Source of the DNA: Salinisphaera aquimarina
Lineage (GTDB): Bacteria; Pseudomonadota; Gammaproteobacteria; Nevskiales; Salinisphaeraceae
Direction of reading: 5' to 3'
NCBI RefSeq assembly: GCF_042643355.1
Contig: NZ_JBHRSS010000004.1
Location: 1 to 64,000 of the forward strand
DNA: 64,000 nt
Below the pieces are notes generated by a model. The model was not told where the DNA came from. It saw only the letters and a program-made list of their open reading frames with translations, and did not search any database. The position numbers and the translations under genes were made by a program. Positions 16,445 through 25,885 of this stretch are shown piece by piece (position 1 is the first letter of the stretch; each line of letters begins with the position of its first letter).

Positions 16445-17473
16445 TTAGTTCGCATCGCCCGCCTGAGAGCGCGACTCGAAGGCTTCCAAACCCGAAATCG
16501 GATCCGAGCTTCCGTTATCGAAATAGCTGTTTTCCCGATGGCCATGGGTTTGCGCGGGTGCAATTTGGGCGGCCAATTGTTTTGAGAGTGTTTTCGCCTG
16601 CTCAAGCTGTTCGGGGCCTAGTACTTTCGGGAAAGCCTCGCGGTTCTTGATGGCAGCAGGAACACCTTGACTGGCAGCCAATTCAGACCAAGCGTACGCT
16701 TTGACGAGATTCTTCTCGACTCCTTTGCCGAGCGCATACAGCGCACTGAGGTTGTATTGTGCGATCGGCGAATTGCGAAAAGCAGCGCGCTCGAGCCAGC
16801 GGAACGCTTTTTCATCATCGGCTGCGACCCCACTGCCCGATGCGTATTTCGTACCGACTTTTATCTGGGCGTCAACCACGCCCTGCCTAGCAGCTCTGAT
16901 GAACCACAAGAACGCCGTAGCCTCGTTCTTCGTCACGCCTCGCCCATCTTCGTACAGCCGCCCAATATTATATTGAGCTGGCGCATACCCCTGGGCGGCG
17001 GAAGACTCATACAAAGTTGCAGCACGCGCCAAGTCTCGGGGCTCGTTGGCCTCGCCTTTGCGATACAGCTCGGCCAAGCGGAACTGGGCCAGTACCAATT
17101 CGCGGTCGGCGGCGGCATGCAGCCATTTCGATGCCTGCTCGGCGTCTTTCTCGCTTACATCGACGCCTTGAGTCAGCAACAAATACATATTGTACTGGGC
17201 CACCGGATGACCCTGTTCTGCGGCGCGTTGGAACCACTCGCGGGCCTTGTCCTCGTCCTTCCTTAGTCCATCGCCGATAGCATAGGCTTTTCCGATCGAA
17301 TTCTGAGCCTCCGCTTCGCCCGCCTGTGCACGCTCGTAGGTCTTGAGGATACGGGTCCGAACTGCTTCGTTTTCGACCGTTATATCGGGCGATTGATCGG
17401 CCGAGCAGGCGCTGAGCAGGACGGCACATATCAACGCGAGACCCGTCAGTTTACGGATGTCATGGCGGCTCAT
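16445..17473 (-). CDS. Sel1-repeat lipoprotein
   Basis: A 342-residue protein with a lipoprotein signal (GLALICAVLLSAC, lipobox LSAC with lipidated Cys about residue 23). It is then built almost wholly from Sel1-like repeats of about 36 residues, each with the AQYNxxxLYxxGxGV and KAxxWxxxAAxQG signatures: roughly seven repeats between residues 45 and 300. Sel1 repeats form alpha-solenoids used for protein contacts. With Asp at +2 absent (Ser follows Cys), outer-membrane sorting is likely. Its ATG overlaps the stop of the PII-like gene by four bases. A role as periplasmic scaffold for the metal pump is inference from position only. Confidence 0.85.
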   Translation of the reverse strand: MSRHDIRKLTGLALICAVLLSACSADQSPDITVENEAVRTRILKTYERAQAGEAEAQNSIGKAYAIGDGLRKDEDKAREWFQRAAEQGHPVAQYNMYLLLTQGVDVSEKDAEQASKWLHAAADRELVLAQFRLAELYRKGEANEPRDLARAATLYESSAAQGYAPAQYNIGRLYEDGRGVTKNEATAFLWFIRAARQGVVDAQIKVGTKYASGSGVAADDEKAFRWLERAAFRNSPIAQYNLSALYALGKGVEKNLVKAYAWSELAASQGVPAAIKNREAFPKVLGPEQLEQAKTLSKQLAAQIAPAQTHGHRENSYFDNGSSDPISGLEAFESRSQAGDAN

Positions 17474-17799
17474 GGCGCCCCCATATCAGAATCGTGTCCG
17501 CCATCGGCAATTCGAACGGCTCGACCGAGATCGGACACAAAAACCCGACCATCGCCAGGGTGTCCGCTCCCGGTGCGGGCATGGGAGACGATTGTCTCCA
17601 CCACCCTGTCGGCCAAGGCGTCGCCGACATCGATCTCCAGTTTCGCCATATCAATTCGTACCAGGCCACCCTCCTCCGTGGCGTGGCCGTATTCGCGCAG
17701 ATGCACTACGGCGATTCCGGGCATTCCCGGGATCGCCGCCAATGCATCGATGACCTTGTCGAGCATGTGCTCACGCACGTAGGCTTTTATTTCTTTCAT
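17470..17799 (-). CDS. PII-like regulatory protein in the czc operon
   Basis: A 109-residue protein of the GlnB/PII fold: MKEIKAYVREHMLDKVIDAL is strand 1 and helix 1, KLEIDVGDALADRVVETIV is strand 3 and helix 2, and GHPGDGRVFVSDLGRAVRIA matches the B- and C-loop region (PII: GKIGDGKIFVSDVExxxRIR). The T-loop is short and lacks the tyrosine that is uridylylated in GlnB (EYGHATEEGGLVRIDMA replaces it). PII-like proteins without a normal T-loop are known beside heavy-metal RND pumps; what they sense is not established. It starts 14 bases after czcA and overlaps the Sel1 gene by four bases, so it is firmly in the operon. Confidence 0.85.
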   Translation of the reverse strand: MKEIKAYVREHMLDKVIDALAAIPGMPGIAVVHLREYGHATEEGGLVRIDMAKLEIDVGDALADRVVETIVSHARTGSGHPGDGRVFVSDLGRAVRIADGGHDSDMGAP

Positions 17800-17813
17800 G
17801 GGTTTGCTCCTGT

Positions 17814-20800
17814 TTACACGTCGACTTCGCGCCGAGGCTCGGCGAACCAGCGATAAATGCTAGGCAGCACCAGCAGCGTGAGCAGCGTCGAAGTGATGAG
17901 CCCACCGATGACGACGGCCGCCAGCGGGCGCTGCACGTTCGAGCCGATCCCATCGGCCAGCAGCAGCGGAATCAGGCCCAGGATCGCCACAGACGCGGTC
18001 ATGAGAACGGGCCGCAGGCGATGCTCCGCGCCGGTGCGTACGGCCTCGGCGATCTCCATGCCCTGCTCGCGCAGCTGGTTGATATAGGAGACCAATACGA
18101 CACCGTTGAGCACGGCCACACCGAAGACCGCGATGAAACCCACAGCCGCCGGCACAGAGACATAGAGCCCCGAAATCCAGAGCGCGAAAATACCGCCGGT
18201 GATAGCAAACGGCACGTTCAGGAATATCAACGCCGCATAGCGCAGGCTGCCGAAGGCGCTGAACAAAAGCAGAAAGATTAGCCCCAGCGTGACCGGTACC
18301 ACTAAATAAAGTCGCGCCATAGCCCGTTGCTGATTCTTGAACTGACCCCCGAACTCCACGAAATAACCCGGCGGCATGTCCACGTTCGCGTCGATGCGCT
18401 GTTTCAGGTCGCGCACGACGCTGCCCATGTCGCGGCCGCGTACGTTCATCTGTACGTAGATACGCCGGCTTGCCTTCGACCGCGAGATCTTCTTAGGCCC
18501 GGTGTATACCTCGATATCGGCCACCCGCGACAACGGAATGATCTCGCCGCTGCTGCTGCGCAGCGGCAAGGCCCGAATCGAATCCAGTCGCTCACGCTGA
18601 TCGGCTTTTAGCCGCAGGAAGATATCGAACCGGCGCACTTTGTCGAAGACCTGGCCAACGGTTGCGCCACCGACACCGACGTTGAGCGTGCTAAGCACGT
18701 CATCCACAGCAATACCGTAGCGCGCCAACGCGCCGCGATCCGGCTTGACCACGATCTGGCGCTTGCCGCTTTGCTGTTGCATACGTACATCGACAGCCCC
18801 GGGCACCTGGCGTGCCTGTGCGCTGACCTCCTGCCCGATTCGGGCCAACGTTTCCAGGTCCTCGCCGAAGATGCTGCCGACCAATTGGGCCTGCACCCCG
18901 GACAGCAGTTCGTCGGTGCGCAGCTGGATGGGCTGGGAGAAGTTGTTGGCCAGGCCAGGAACCTGCTCGTTGACCTTTTCGGACATGGCCGCTTGCAGCT
19001 GCTCGTACGAGCGTCCCGACTGCCATTCATCCAAGGGCTTGAGATTGACCGTGGTGGCAACCACGTTAACCGGTTCGGGGTCGCCCCCCACCTCGGCACG
19101 ACCCACCCGCGAATAGCTGCCGGTAACTTCGGGAAAATCGCCCATCACCGACTCGACTCGCTTACCGTAGTCGATCGCCGAAGCCAGGCTGGCGCCCGGT
19201 GGCAAGGTGGAACGCACCATGAACGTACCTTCGCGCAGCGTAGGCACAAATTCCGTACCCAACTGTGGAAAGATCGCCAGACTGCCGACGAACAGTACCA
19301 AGGCAATGCCAAGAACCACGGCCGGCACCTTGAGGGCGGCGTCGCGTAGCGGCCGATAGCCGCGCTTGATCCAGCCAATGAGCCGCGGTTCGCCGTGCAC
19401 ACTGTCTTTCTTGAATACCAGCGTGGTCAATACCGGTACCAAGGTCAGCGCCAGCAGCAACGCACCCAGCAGGGCGAAACTGATGGTATAGGCCATGGGC
19501 GAGAACAGCTTGCCTTCCACGCCCTGAAGGGTGAACAGCGGTAGAAAGACGATGATGATGATGCCCATGGCGAATACGATCGGTCGGGCCACCTCGCGTG
19601 CGGCCTCCCCGACCAGCCGGAGCATCGAGATATCCTCGCCCGCCCGCTCTTCGAGATGGCGAAAGATATTTTCGATCATCACCACCGAACCATCGACCAT
19701 CATGCCGATGCCAATCGCCAAGCCACCGAGACTCATGAGATTGGCAGACAGCCCCACCGCGTTCATCGCGATGAATGCGACCAGTACCGACAGCGGCAGG
19801 CTAGCGACCACGATCAGCGTCGAACGCAGATTGCCGAGAAACAGATAGAGCAGGATGAATACGAGCACCGCGCCTTCGAGCAAGGCGTCCTCGACAGTGC
19901 CGATCGCTTTCTCGACCAACTGCGACTGGGAATAGTAGGCGTTGATACTCAGACCGTCGGGTAAGGATTGGTCGATCGCTTGGATACGCTCCTCGACGTC
20001 CGCCAAGACCTGCTGGGTGTTGGTCCCGATCAGCTTGAGCACGTAGCCGCCGACCGCTTCCTCGCCGCTGGCCAATTGGGTCCCGCGGCGAATCGCTGCA
20101 CCGAACTCCACTTCGGCGACGTCGCCAATCGTCACAGGGGTCCCATTATTCTCTGCGACGACGATGTTGCGGATGTCGGCGAGCCCTTGCTCGTTTGGCG
20201 CGATCCAGCCATAGCCGCGAACGATATATTCCTCGCCGCCACGTTCGATGAACGATGCCCCCACGTTGCGATTGTTGGACTCGAGCGCAGCACGCACGTC
20301 GGCCACGGTCAGGCCGCGCGCGAGCAGCGCGTTGCTGTCGAGCTGGACCTGGTATTGCTTTTCATCACCGCCGATCGACAGCACACCGGTAACGCCGGGC
20401 ACCGTCAAGAGCTGCGGTTTGACGATCCAATCCTGAATCTCGCGCTTTTCCATCAGCGAGAAATCGGCACCTTTCTCGGCCTCCAGGGTGTACTTCAGGA
20501 TATTGCCCAACCCGGTGGTGATCGGCCCAAGCTGCGGTTCGCCCAGCCCGGCCGGAATCTCACGGCGTGCCGCGGTCAGGCGTTGACTGACCAACTGGCG
20601 GGCGAAATAGATATCCGTGCCGTCTTGGAAATAAACGCTGACCCGCGACAGCCCGAAGATAGACGTGGACTGCACTTTCTCCAAACGAGGCAATCCATAC
20701 ATGCTGATTTCGACGGGATAGGAGATCTGGGTTTCGATATCGACCGGCGACAAACCAGGCGAGGCCGTGAATATCTGTACCAACGTCGGCGACGCGTCCG

Positions 20801-20918
20801 GATACGCGTCTACCGCGAGCTGCTGGTAGGACAGATAACCGCCAATGGCCAGTGCGACCACGGCTACAAGCACCATCAAGCGATTCGCTAGCGCGTAGCG
20901 AACAATTGCATCAATCAT
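17814..20918 (-). CDS. czcA: Heavy-metal RND permease CzcA/CusA type
   Basis: A 1034-residue inner-membrane proton/metal antiporter of the HME-RND family, the usual length. Start chosen at ATG 20918 (MIDAIVRYALANRLMVLVAV), preceded by CAGGAGCC. It shows the periplasmic head segments DAYPDASPTLVQIFTASPGL and ISYPVEISMYGLP, the helix-4 motif GLAIGIGMMVDGSVVMIENI with the proton-relay aspartate, and helix 11-12 end ALAAVVIGGLITSTLLTLL. The helix-4 motif is not the exact CzcA (Zn/Co) or CusA (Cu) signature, so the metal cannot be fixed. It pairs with CzcB and CzcC encoded just upstream to span both membranes. Confidence 0.93.
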   Translation of the reverse strand: MIDAIVRYALANRLMVLVAVVALAIGGYLSYQQLAVDAYPDASPTLVQIFTASPGLSPVDIETQISYPVEISMYGLPRLEKVQSTSIFGLSRVSVYFQDGTDIYFARQLVSQRLTAARREIPAGLGEPQLGPITTGLGNILKYTLEAEKGADFSLMEKREIQDWIVKPQLLTVPGVTGVLSIGGDEKQYQVQLDSNALLARGLTVADVRAALESNNRNVGASFIERGGEEYIVRGYGWIAPNEQGLADIRNIVVAENNGTPVTIGDVAEVEFGAAIRRGTQLASGEEAVGGYVLKLIGTNTQQVLADVEERIQAIDQSLPDGLSINAYYSQSQLVEKAIGTVEDALLEGAVLVFILLYLFLGNLRSTLIVVASLPLSVLVAFIAMNAVGLSANLMSLGGLAIGIGMMVDGSVVMIENIFRHLEERAGEDISMLRLVGEAAREVARPIVFAMGIIIIVFLPLFTLQGVEGKLFSPMAYTISFALLGALLLALTLVPVLTTLVFKKDSVHGEPRLIGWIKRGYRPLRDAALKVPAVVLGIALVLFVGSLAIFPQLGTEFVPTLREGTFMVRSTLPPGASLASAIDYGKRVESVMGDFPEVTGSYSRVGRAEVGGDPEPVNVVATTVNLKPLDEWQSGRSYEQLQAAMSEKVNEQVPGLANNFSQPIQLRTDELLSGVQAQLVGSIFGEDLETLARIGQEVSAQARQVPGAVDVRMQQQSGKRQIVVKPDRGALARYGIAVDDVLSTLNVGVGGATVGQVFDKVRRFDIFLRLKADQRERLDSIRALPLRSSSGEIIPLSRVADIEVYTGPKKISRSKASRRIYVQMNVRGRDMGSVVRDLKQRIDANVDMPPGYFVEFGGQFKNQQRAMARLYLVVPVTLGLIFLLLFSAFGSLRYAALIFLNVPFAITGGIFALWISGLYVSVPAAVGFIAVFGVAVLNGVVLVSYINQLREQGMEIAEAVRTGAEHRLRPVLMTASVAILGLIPLLLADGIGSNVQRPLAAVVIGGLITSTLLTLLVLPSIYRWFAEPRREVDV

Positions 20919-20931
20919 GGGTGGCTCCTGA

Positions 20932-22212
20932 TCAGTGGCCGTGGGCGGCGCTACGCCCGCCCGCGGTGAGTACGGAAGCCAGATCGAACGAGCCACTGGT
21001 GACAACCGCATCGCCCGAGCTCAAGCCCTGCCTTACTTCGACTTGGCCGCCTCCCTCGTCACCGAGCACGACCGGTATTGCACGAAACGCCCCCGCTTCA
21101 TCGCCCGGTACGAACACGATGTCGCGTTCGCCGATACTTTGGACCGCATCAATCGGCACCAACGCAAACTGGCGCTCGGATTGTGTGCGTATTTGTGCGG
21201 TTCCGAACATGCCGCTCTTGAGCAGGCCGTCCGGGTTGTCGACCGTGGCGCGCACTCGGACGGTCCGGCTCTGCGGGTCGAGTTCCGACGAAATCCAGTC
21301 CACCGTGCCGGTAAACGTCTGGTCGGGTAACGGGCGGACATGCAGTTCAACCGACAAACCGGTCCGCAGCCGTGGCAGCGATTGCTCATCGGCTTCGATC
21401 ATGACCCACATACGGCTCGTGTCGACCACATGAACCGGTGTGTCATTGGCACCAACCGATTGTCCCGGGACCAAGTCGCGTTGCTGGACAACACCCGTCA
21501 TCGGCGTGGTCAGCGGATAACGCGACAACGGTGTGCCGTTACTGGTACTTATGTCCTGGATCGCCGACGGGCTCATGCCGTACAACTTGAGTTCAGCGCG
21601 AGCCGCCTCGCGCTCGGCGCGGGCCTGCGAGTAATTGGCGCGTGACTCAAGCAGCGTCGCTTCGCTGATGATCTTGTCTTCGGCCAGCTTCTTGTTGCGC
21701 TGATACGCGGCCAACTGCGTGCCATAACGAGCTGCCGCGGTGAGGTACGACGCCTTGGCCTTGCCCAGAGCGACGCTGTCGAGAATAGCCACTGTGTCGC
21801 CGGCCTCGACCCGCGTGCCCACGTCGGAGGTCACCTCAAGCACCTTCGCGTTGAGGCGCGGCCCGATACGAGCCACCCGGTCGCTGTCGAACCTCACCGT
21901 GGCCGGCGCAGTGATCACAGCAGTCGCGCTGCCGGATTTCGCCTTGCCGACCTTTATATCGAGCCGGTTACGCTGCGCCGACGTTAGATGGACCCTGTCG
22001 GGTGCCTGTTCTGCGTCGTGATCATCATGATCGCTCGAATCCGCCTCGCGCTCGCCTTGATGCTCAGCTCCGGACTCGTCGGCGGCATGATCTGATGATT
22101 TTTCTGACGCTTGATCCGACGCAACTGGAGGCTGCGCGCTGGTATCATTACAACCAGCAACGCCAAGCAGCGCAGCGAAAATAAAGAGAGTGATAATGCT
22201 ACGGGATATCAT
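20932..22212 (-). CDS. czcB: RND periplasmic adaptor CzcB
   Basis: A 426-residue membrane-fusion protein. It has a lipoprotein signal (LFIFAALLGVAGC), then an acidic His/Asp-rich segment (ESGAEHQGEREADSSDHDDH then DAEQ) likely to bind metal, then lipoyl halves (RIGPRLNAKVLEVTSDVGTR and PMTGVVQQRDLVPGQSVG) around a coiled-coil hairpin (residues about 190-240), a beta-barrel (MWVMIEADEQSLPRLRTGLS) and a membrane-proximal domain to the end. The C-terminus SAAHGH again carries histidines. Overlap of four bases with czcC and 13 bases to czcA fix it in the operon. It bridges CzcA and the outer-membrane channel. Confidence 0.92.
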   Translation of the reverse strand: MISRSIITLFIFAALLGVAGCNDTSAQPPVASDQASEKSSDHAADESGAEHQGEREADSSDHDDHDAEQAPDRVHLTSAQRNRLDIKVGKAKSGSATAVITAPATVRFDSDRVARIGPRLNAKVLEVTSDVGTRVEAGDTVAILDSVALGKAKASYLTAAARYGTQLAAYQRNKKLAEDKIISEATLLESRANYSQARAEREAARAELKLYGMSPSAIQDISTSNGTPLSRYPLTTPMTGVVQQRDLVPGQSVGANDTPVHVVDTSRMWVMIEADEQSLPRLRTGLSVELHVRPLPDQTFTGTVDWISSELDPQSRTVRVRATVDNPDGLLKSGMFGTAQIRTQSERQFALVPIDAVQSIGERDIVFVPGDEAGAFRAIPVVLGDEGGGQVEVRQGLSSGDAVVTSGSFDLASVLTAGGRSAAHGH

Positions 22213-23519
22213 CGATTGAGCTCCGAGGAATGTGCTGCGCTTTGCATGACGACCAAGCCGCCGGTGGCGCGTTCAAGGTCGGTTCCAGCGGCGATCAGAG
22301 CGTCGAGCGCATCCAGATAGTCCTGGCGAACCGCGATGAGATTGTTCTGAGCGGTGGTGATCGCCGGCGCGGCGACCTGGCCGGCCGCAAATGAGCGGCG
22401 GGTGAGATCCAACGTCTGCTGAGCCGCGTTGAGAACCGCGTCGTTGAGCGCCGCCACTTGCTGGCTGGCCGAGTCATAGTCGGACATACCGGCAAGAATC
22501 TGCAGCCGAACCTCGCGCTGTAGATTGTCCTGCTCGAGCAGCGCCTGACCGAGCTCAGCGTTTGCAACCCGCCGCTCGCCTTCGTAGCGATGAAGGATCG
22601 GCACATCGAAGCCAATGCCGCCGCCAGTAATGTCTTCGCCGCCACTCCCCTTGCCGTCGGCTTCCTGCCGATAGAAGCCAAAAACCGTGAGGTTCGGAAT
22701 AATCTGTCGCCGCGACAACGACAGCCTTTTCTGTGCCGCAACGACGCGCTGTGCCGCCGCATTTAGGTCAGTACGTCGTTCCACCGAACGCGTGAGCAAG
22801 CTGTCGCTGGACGGTAGGGTAAGAGGGGCGAATCCGAGTTCGCCACGTACAGCCAAGCGTCGCTGTGGATCGACCGCCAACAAATCGTTGAGAGCGAGGC
22901 CGGCTTGGCGTGCACGATTGCGTGCGCGTGCCAAGAGTGCCTGTGCCCGGCTCTGACCGAGCTTGGCCGCATTCGCTTCCAACTGCGTACCGGCGCCGGC
23001 ACTCAGCCTTTTTCTAGCGTAGGTCGCGAGTTTGTCGTTCGCTTCCACAACCTGCTGCGCGGTCTCAACGGCGCGTTGTGCTGCGAGCCTGGACAGGAAG
23101 GCGGCACGGGTTCGAGCCTGCACGGACGCTTGGAGAAAAATATAGTCAGAGCGAGCGGCGCCTGCTTCGCTTTCGGCAGCCGCTTGGCGCAGGCCGCCCT
23201 GCCCGGCAATCCACAGTTCCTGACTGACACGTACGCCGATATCGGTCGTATCTGCGAGACGGCCGCTGCGCTGGCCGGCTTCCAGTTCGACGCGGGGGTT
23301 CGATGGTACTGCTACGTCAGCGTGGATGGCTTCGCCGGTCAGGCGCTCGACCCGAAGACGTGCAGCACGCACGGCCGGGTTGTATTGCTGAGCCCACTCC
23401 AACGCTGCATCAAGTGTAAGAGGTTGGGTGATTTGGGTAACAGCTGACGCCGGCACGGCCGACGCCATAAAACATAGGCCAAGCGCAAAAGCGCTTGCCC
23501 GGAAGCAAAGAATAGGCAT
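22209..23519 (-). CDS. czcC: TolC-like outer-membrane channel CzcC
   Basis: A 436-residue outer-membrane factor with a cleavable signal (MPILCFRASAFALGLCFMAS then AVPASA). Two repeated halves of the OEP fold are visible: LTLDAALEWAQQYNPAVRAA with VSQELWIAGQGGLRQAAAES, and later LLTRSVERRTDLNAAAQRVV with VFGFYRQEADGKG and FDVPILHRYEGERRVANAEL. Long heptad-rich helices between them build the tunnel. CzcC channels lack the drug-pump palmitate cysteine, as here. Translation of czcB begins inside its stop (ATGA). Confidence 0.92.
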   Translation of the reverse strand: MPILCFRASAFALGLCFMASAVPASAVTQITQPLTLDAALEWAQQYNPAVRAARLRVERLTGEAIHADVAVPSNPRVELEAGQRSGRLADTTDIGVRVSQELWIAGQGGLRQAAAESEAGAARSDYIFLQASVQARTRAAFLSRLAAQRAVETAQQVVEANDKLATYARKRLSAGAGTQLEANAAKLGQSRAQALLARARNRARQAGLALNDLLAVDPQRRLAVRGELGFAPLTLPSSDSLLTRSVERRTDLNAAAQRVVAAQKRLSLSRRQIIPNLTVFGFYRQEADGKGSGGEDITGGGIGFDVPILHRYEGERRVANAELGQALLEQDNLQREVRLQILAGMSDYDSASQQVAALNDAVLNAAQQTLDLTRRSFAAGQVAAPAITTAQNNLIAVRQDYLDALDALIAAGTDLERATGGLVVMQSAAHSSELNR

Positions 23520-23544
23520 TGAGAATCCTCATCGCAAGGAGAAA

Positions 23545-23559
23545 GCGGGCTAAGCCCGC
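23545..23559 (-). terminator. Possible attenuator hairpin between czcI-like gene and czcC
   Basis: GCGGGC and GCCCGC arms with a three-base loop, followed on the minus strand by TTTCTCC. It may lower transcription into czcCBA relative to the leader gene. The stem is short, so it may only affect mRNA stability. Confidence 0.35.
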
Positions 23560-23579
23560 CGATTAAAGCGCGAAGGGAT

Positions 23580-23936
23580 TCAGACTATAGGCGGCCCCAA
23601 GGGCGGCTGAAACGCTAGGCTGGCATACTGTGAGGCGGCGCGAGGGGACATGGCGCTTGAATCTAGCGGCACAAGATTACCTACAAGCCCGACCAGCCCG
23701 GTGTGATGCGCATGGGCGTGGCCGCAATGGTCGTTAACCGATAGCGCCTGATCAACACCGTCTACCGGTCGGTCCGCCGATTGAGCGTAGGCGAGGATGT
23801 GCGCGTGCGTCGACAACGTTCTATCGGCTTGCACCGGCACATCGACATGTGCGGCCCAGCCGAGCGCGTTAAGCGCCAGCACTAAGGCCAAGACGCTTTT
23901 AATTACAGTCGAGTATAGTCGCAACGGGTGCCTCAT
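23580..23936 (-). CDS. Small exported His-rich protein, CzcI-like
   Basis: About 118 residues. Start at ATG 23936 (MRHPLRLYSTVIKSVLALVL) gives a normal signal peptide ending near ALGWAAHVD; longer versions upstream would hide it. The mature part contains NDHCGHAHAHHTGLVGLVGN, a Cys-His cluster suited to metal binding. First genes of czc operons in other proteobacteria often encode such small periplasmic proteins (CzcI), implicated in controlling the system. Sequence similarity in this class is low, so the link rests on position, size, export signal and the histidine cluster. It leads the seven-gene operon by 60 bases. Confidence 0.6.
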   Translation of the reverse strand: MRHPLRLYSTVIKSVLALVLALNALGWAAHVDVPVQADRTLSTHAHILAYAQSADRPVDGVDQALSVNDHCGHAHAHHTGLVGLVGNLVPLDSSAMSPRAASQYASLAFQPPLGPPIV

Positions 23937-24000
23937 CTTCTTAAGGTTAGCACAATCACTCGCGACATCAAGCAACGGATATTGAATTGCACACCTTGGG

Positions 24001-25203
24001 TTCAATGGGTCAACGCAACACTCTGATCAAAGGACTCGGCAGGCGTTAAATAGCCGAGCGTCTTCCTCGGTCGCTGGTTGAGTTTCGACGAGTACGGATC
24101 GAGCTGCTCCTGGGAATACAAGCCGAGGTTAGTCTTTTTCGGGAAGTATTGCCGTAGCAATCGGTTGGTGTTTTCGTTGGTGCCTCGCTGCCACGGGCTG
24201 CTCGGATCGCAGAAGTAAATCGCCATGTCCGTGGCTAGCGTCAGTCGCTTGTGATCGGCCAATTCCGAACCTCGATCCCAAGTCAGTGATCGGCGTAGCG
24301 ATTCGGGCAACGTCACGATCTGGCGAGATAGACCGTCGATCACACTTCGAGTGTCCTTACCCTCGACTTTCACGAGCATCGTGAAGCGAGAGCTGCGCTC
24401 GACGAGTGTTGCGATGTGCGTATTGCCGGAACCCGAGAGTAAGTCGCCTTCCCAGTGACCCGGAACGGCACGATCATCGACCTCGGGTGGTCTTTGGGAT
24501 ATGGGGATTGCGTCTTTGATCGAGCTGCGCATCCGACCGAGATTGCCGTGACGGGACTGGTGGAATACCCGTTGCGTGCGCAGATGTTTCTGCAGTTCCT
24601 TTTTCAGCACGCCGCGCGTCTGAATGTAGAGGCAGCGGTAGATCGTCTCGTGGGACACCTGCATGGCGACATCGTCTGGATAGCTGAGCCGAAGCCAACC
24701 CGCGATCTGCTCGGGCGACCAATCTTCGGCCAGCTTATCGACCACAATACGGCGTAGCGATGCATTCTGCGCGAGCTGACACGGTTTTGGACGTCGCGCC
24801 CGGTCCCAGGCTCGAATGTCTGCCTGGGGCGCTCGGTAACGACGGCGGCCACCATTGCGAGCGATTTCCCGGCTCACCGTAGAGGGCGCCCGACCAATAC
24901 AGTCGGCGATATTTCGAATCGAGCGCCCGCTGGCCAGACCTCGAGAAATCTCTTCGCGATCCGTCGACGACAACGCCCGGGCGGCGCCTACACGCTTGGC
25001 TGGCCGAATACCGCCGTGCAGACGCAGCACGCCGAATATCGACGCCGGAAACTTGCCCAGCGCTCGACCGATATCGCTCTGAAACTCGCCGCGCCCCCAG
25101 CGCGTCTTTCTGAGTCTCGGTGAGACCCGGCCTGCCCACTCTTGACATACCACGCTCCTCTTAATGGGAATCAAAATACGTGGTGTTGCATCGACCCGTT
25201 GAA
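24001..25203 (-). mobile_element. IS30-family insertion sequence
   Basis: Bounded by imperfect 21-base inverted repeats: TTCAATGGGTCAACGCAACAC at 24001-24021 is 18/21 identical to the complement of 25183-25203 if the extra base is counted. It contains one minus-strand IS30-type transposase gene. It lies 65 bases before the start of the czc operon and may have separated it from an original promoter or regulator. Confidence 0.8.
24002..25148 (-). pseudogene. IS30-family transposase with early frameshift
   Basis: From ATG 25148 the frame reads MSRVGRPGLTETQKDAL, as in the family, then shifts at a G run near 25098-25104. The long second frame carries on with GEFQSDIGRALGKFPASIFG, the HTH (GRSIRNIADCIGRAPSTVSR) and the DDE core: GHWEGDLLSGSGNTHIATLV, LTWDRGSELADHK, and NENTNRLLRQYFPK (E). 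The stop is at 24002. Two bases seem to be missing where the family has L-W. The long frame alone has an upstream TTG (25174) that could start a variant protein, so residual activity is possible. Confidence 0.75.
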
Positions 25204-25696
25204 TCTAGCACCGCTCGACAGAAAGAACTCAGGCATGCGTCGCCTATATTCCCTCGGCACGCCTAAATGCTTACGACCGTTCCCGAAACTTATTCGTAGG
25301 TGGAGAGCTTGCCCCGGCTGATCTAACTGTAGGACTTGGACATGGCACGCAGTCTGAACACTGTCACTATGTGTGACGTCGGCCGGCACGTGACGATGCT
25401 GGGCATAAGTGAGCTCCTTCCGTCAGTTATGAAGCTCCACAGCCACGAGCAGATAACCACTTCGGTCTCGCAAACATCAATGCGTGAACACGCCATAGTC
25501 ACTTGGCATGCCTGCGACGATCCCAGTTTTTGGGTATATGAAGAGCGCCGTAGTATTCTCCGGCTTGGGAGGAGTCGGACCACTTAAGGATAACAATCAG
25601 CTCAGAAACAGCAGGGGCTGACAAGCGGTTGCATTATCGCTGTATCGGTGTGAGAGTTTTCGAGATCGGGGCGTAAGCGCGTATTATGGCTAACGC
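25204..25696. other. Intergenic stretch, no gene recognised
   Basis: About 490 bases between the IS30 element and a relic of ynfA. An 83-codon frame (25336-25587) exists on the plus strand but has no ribosome-binding site or recognisable product. No repeats or strong hairpins are seen. Confidence 0.5.
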
Positions 25697-25885
25697 CTAT
25701 ACGCTCTGCGTGGCGGTGTCGCGCCTCGAAACGCGGATGACTAGCGCGCCAGCGATTGCCAATCCGGCACCTACAACATCCCAAGCATTCAGCTGTATTC
25801 CCTCGGCCAGCCACAGCCATCCCAGTGATGTCGCGATATTCAACTGTCATAGGCGGCATAGGCGCCGCCGGCAGCAGAGCTCCTC
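25697..25885 (-). pseudogene. YnfA-family relic, C-terminal half
   Basis: The minus strand encodes ATSLGWLWLAEGIQLNAWDV then VGAGLAIAGALVIRVSRRD and a TAG at 25697-25699. Just upstream, in another frame, is GAYAAYD. These correspond to the YAAYGGVYIAxxLxWLW... helix pair of YnfA proteins such as the intact one at 4.3 kb. The first half and the junction are damaged. Confidence 0.5.

Noticed and set aside
19968..20891. Long open frame opposite czcA
   Set aside because: Antisense shadow; no recognisable domains and compositional bias typical of reversed high-G+C coding DNA.
24002..25174. IS30 transposase as an intact gene starting at TTG 25174
   Set aside because: The first 25 residues of that version do not match the family, whereas a family-like N-terminus starts at ATG 25148 in another frame; a frameshift is the better reading.
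25336..25587. Possible small gene right of the IS30 element
   Set aside because: No ribosome-binding site, no recognisable protein features, and an equally long frame on the other strand.
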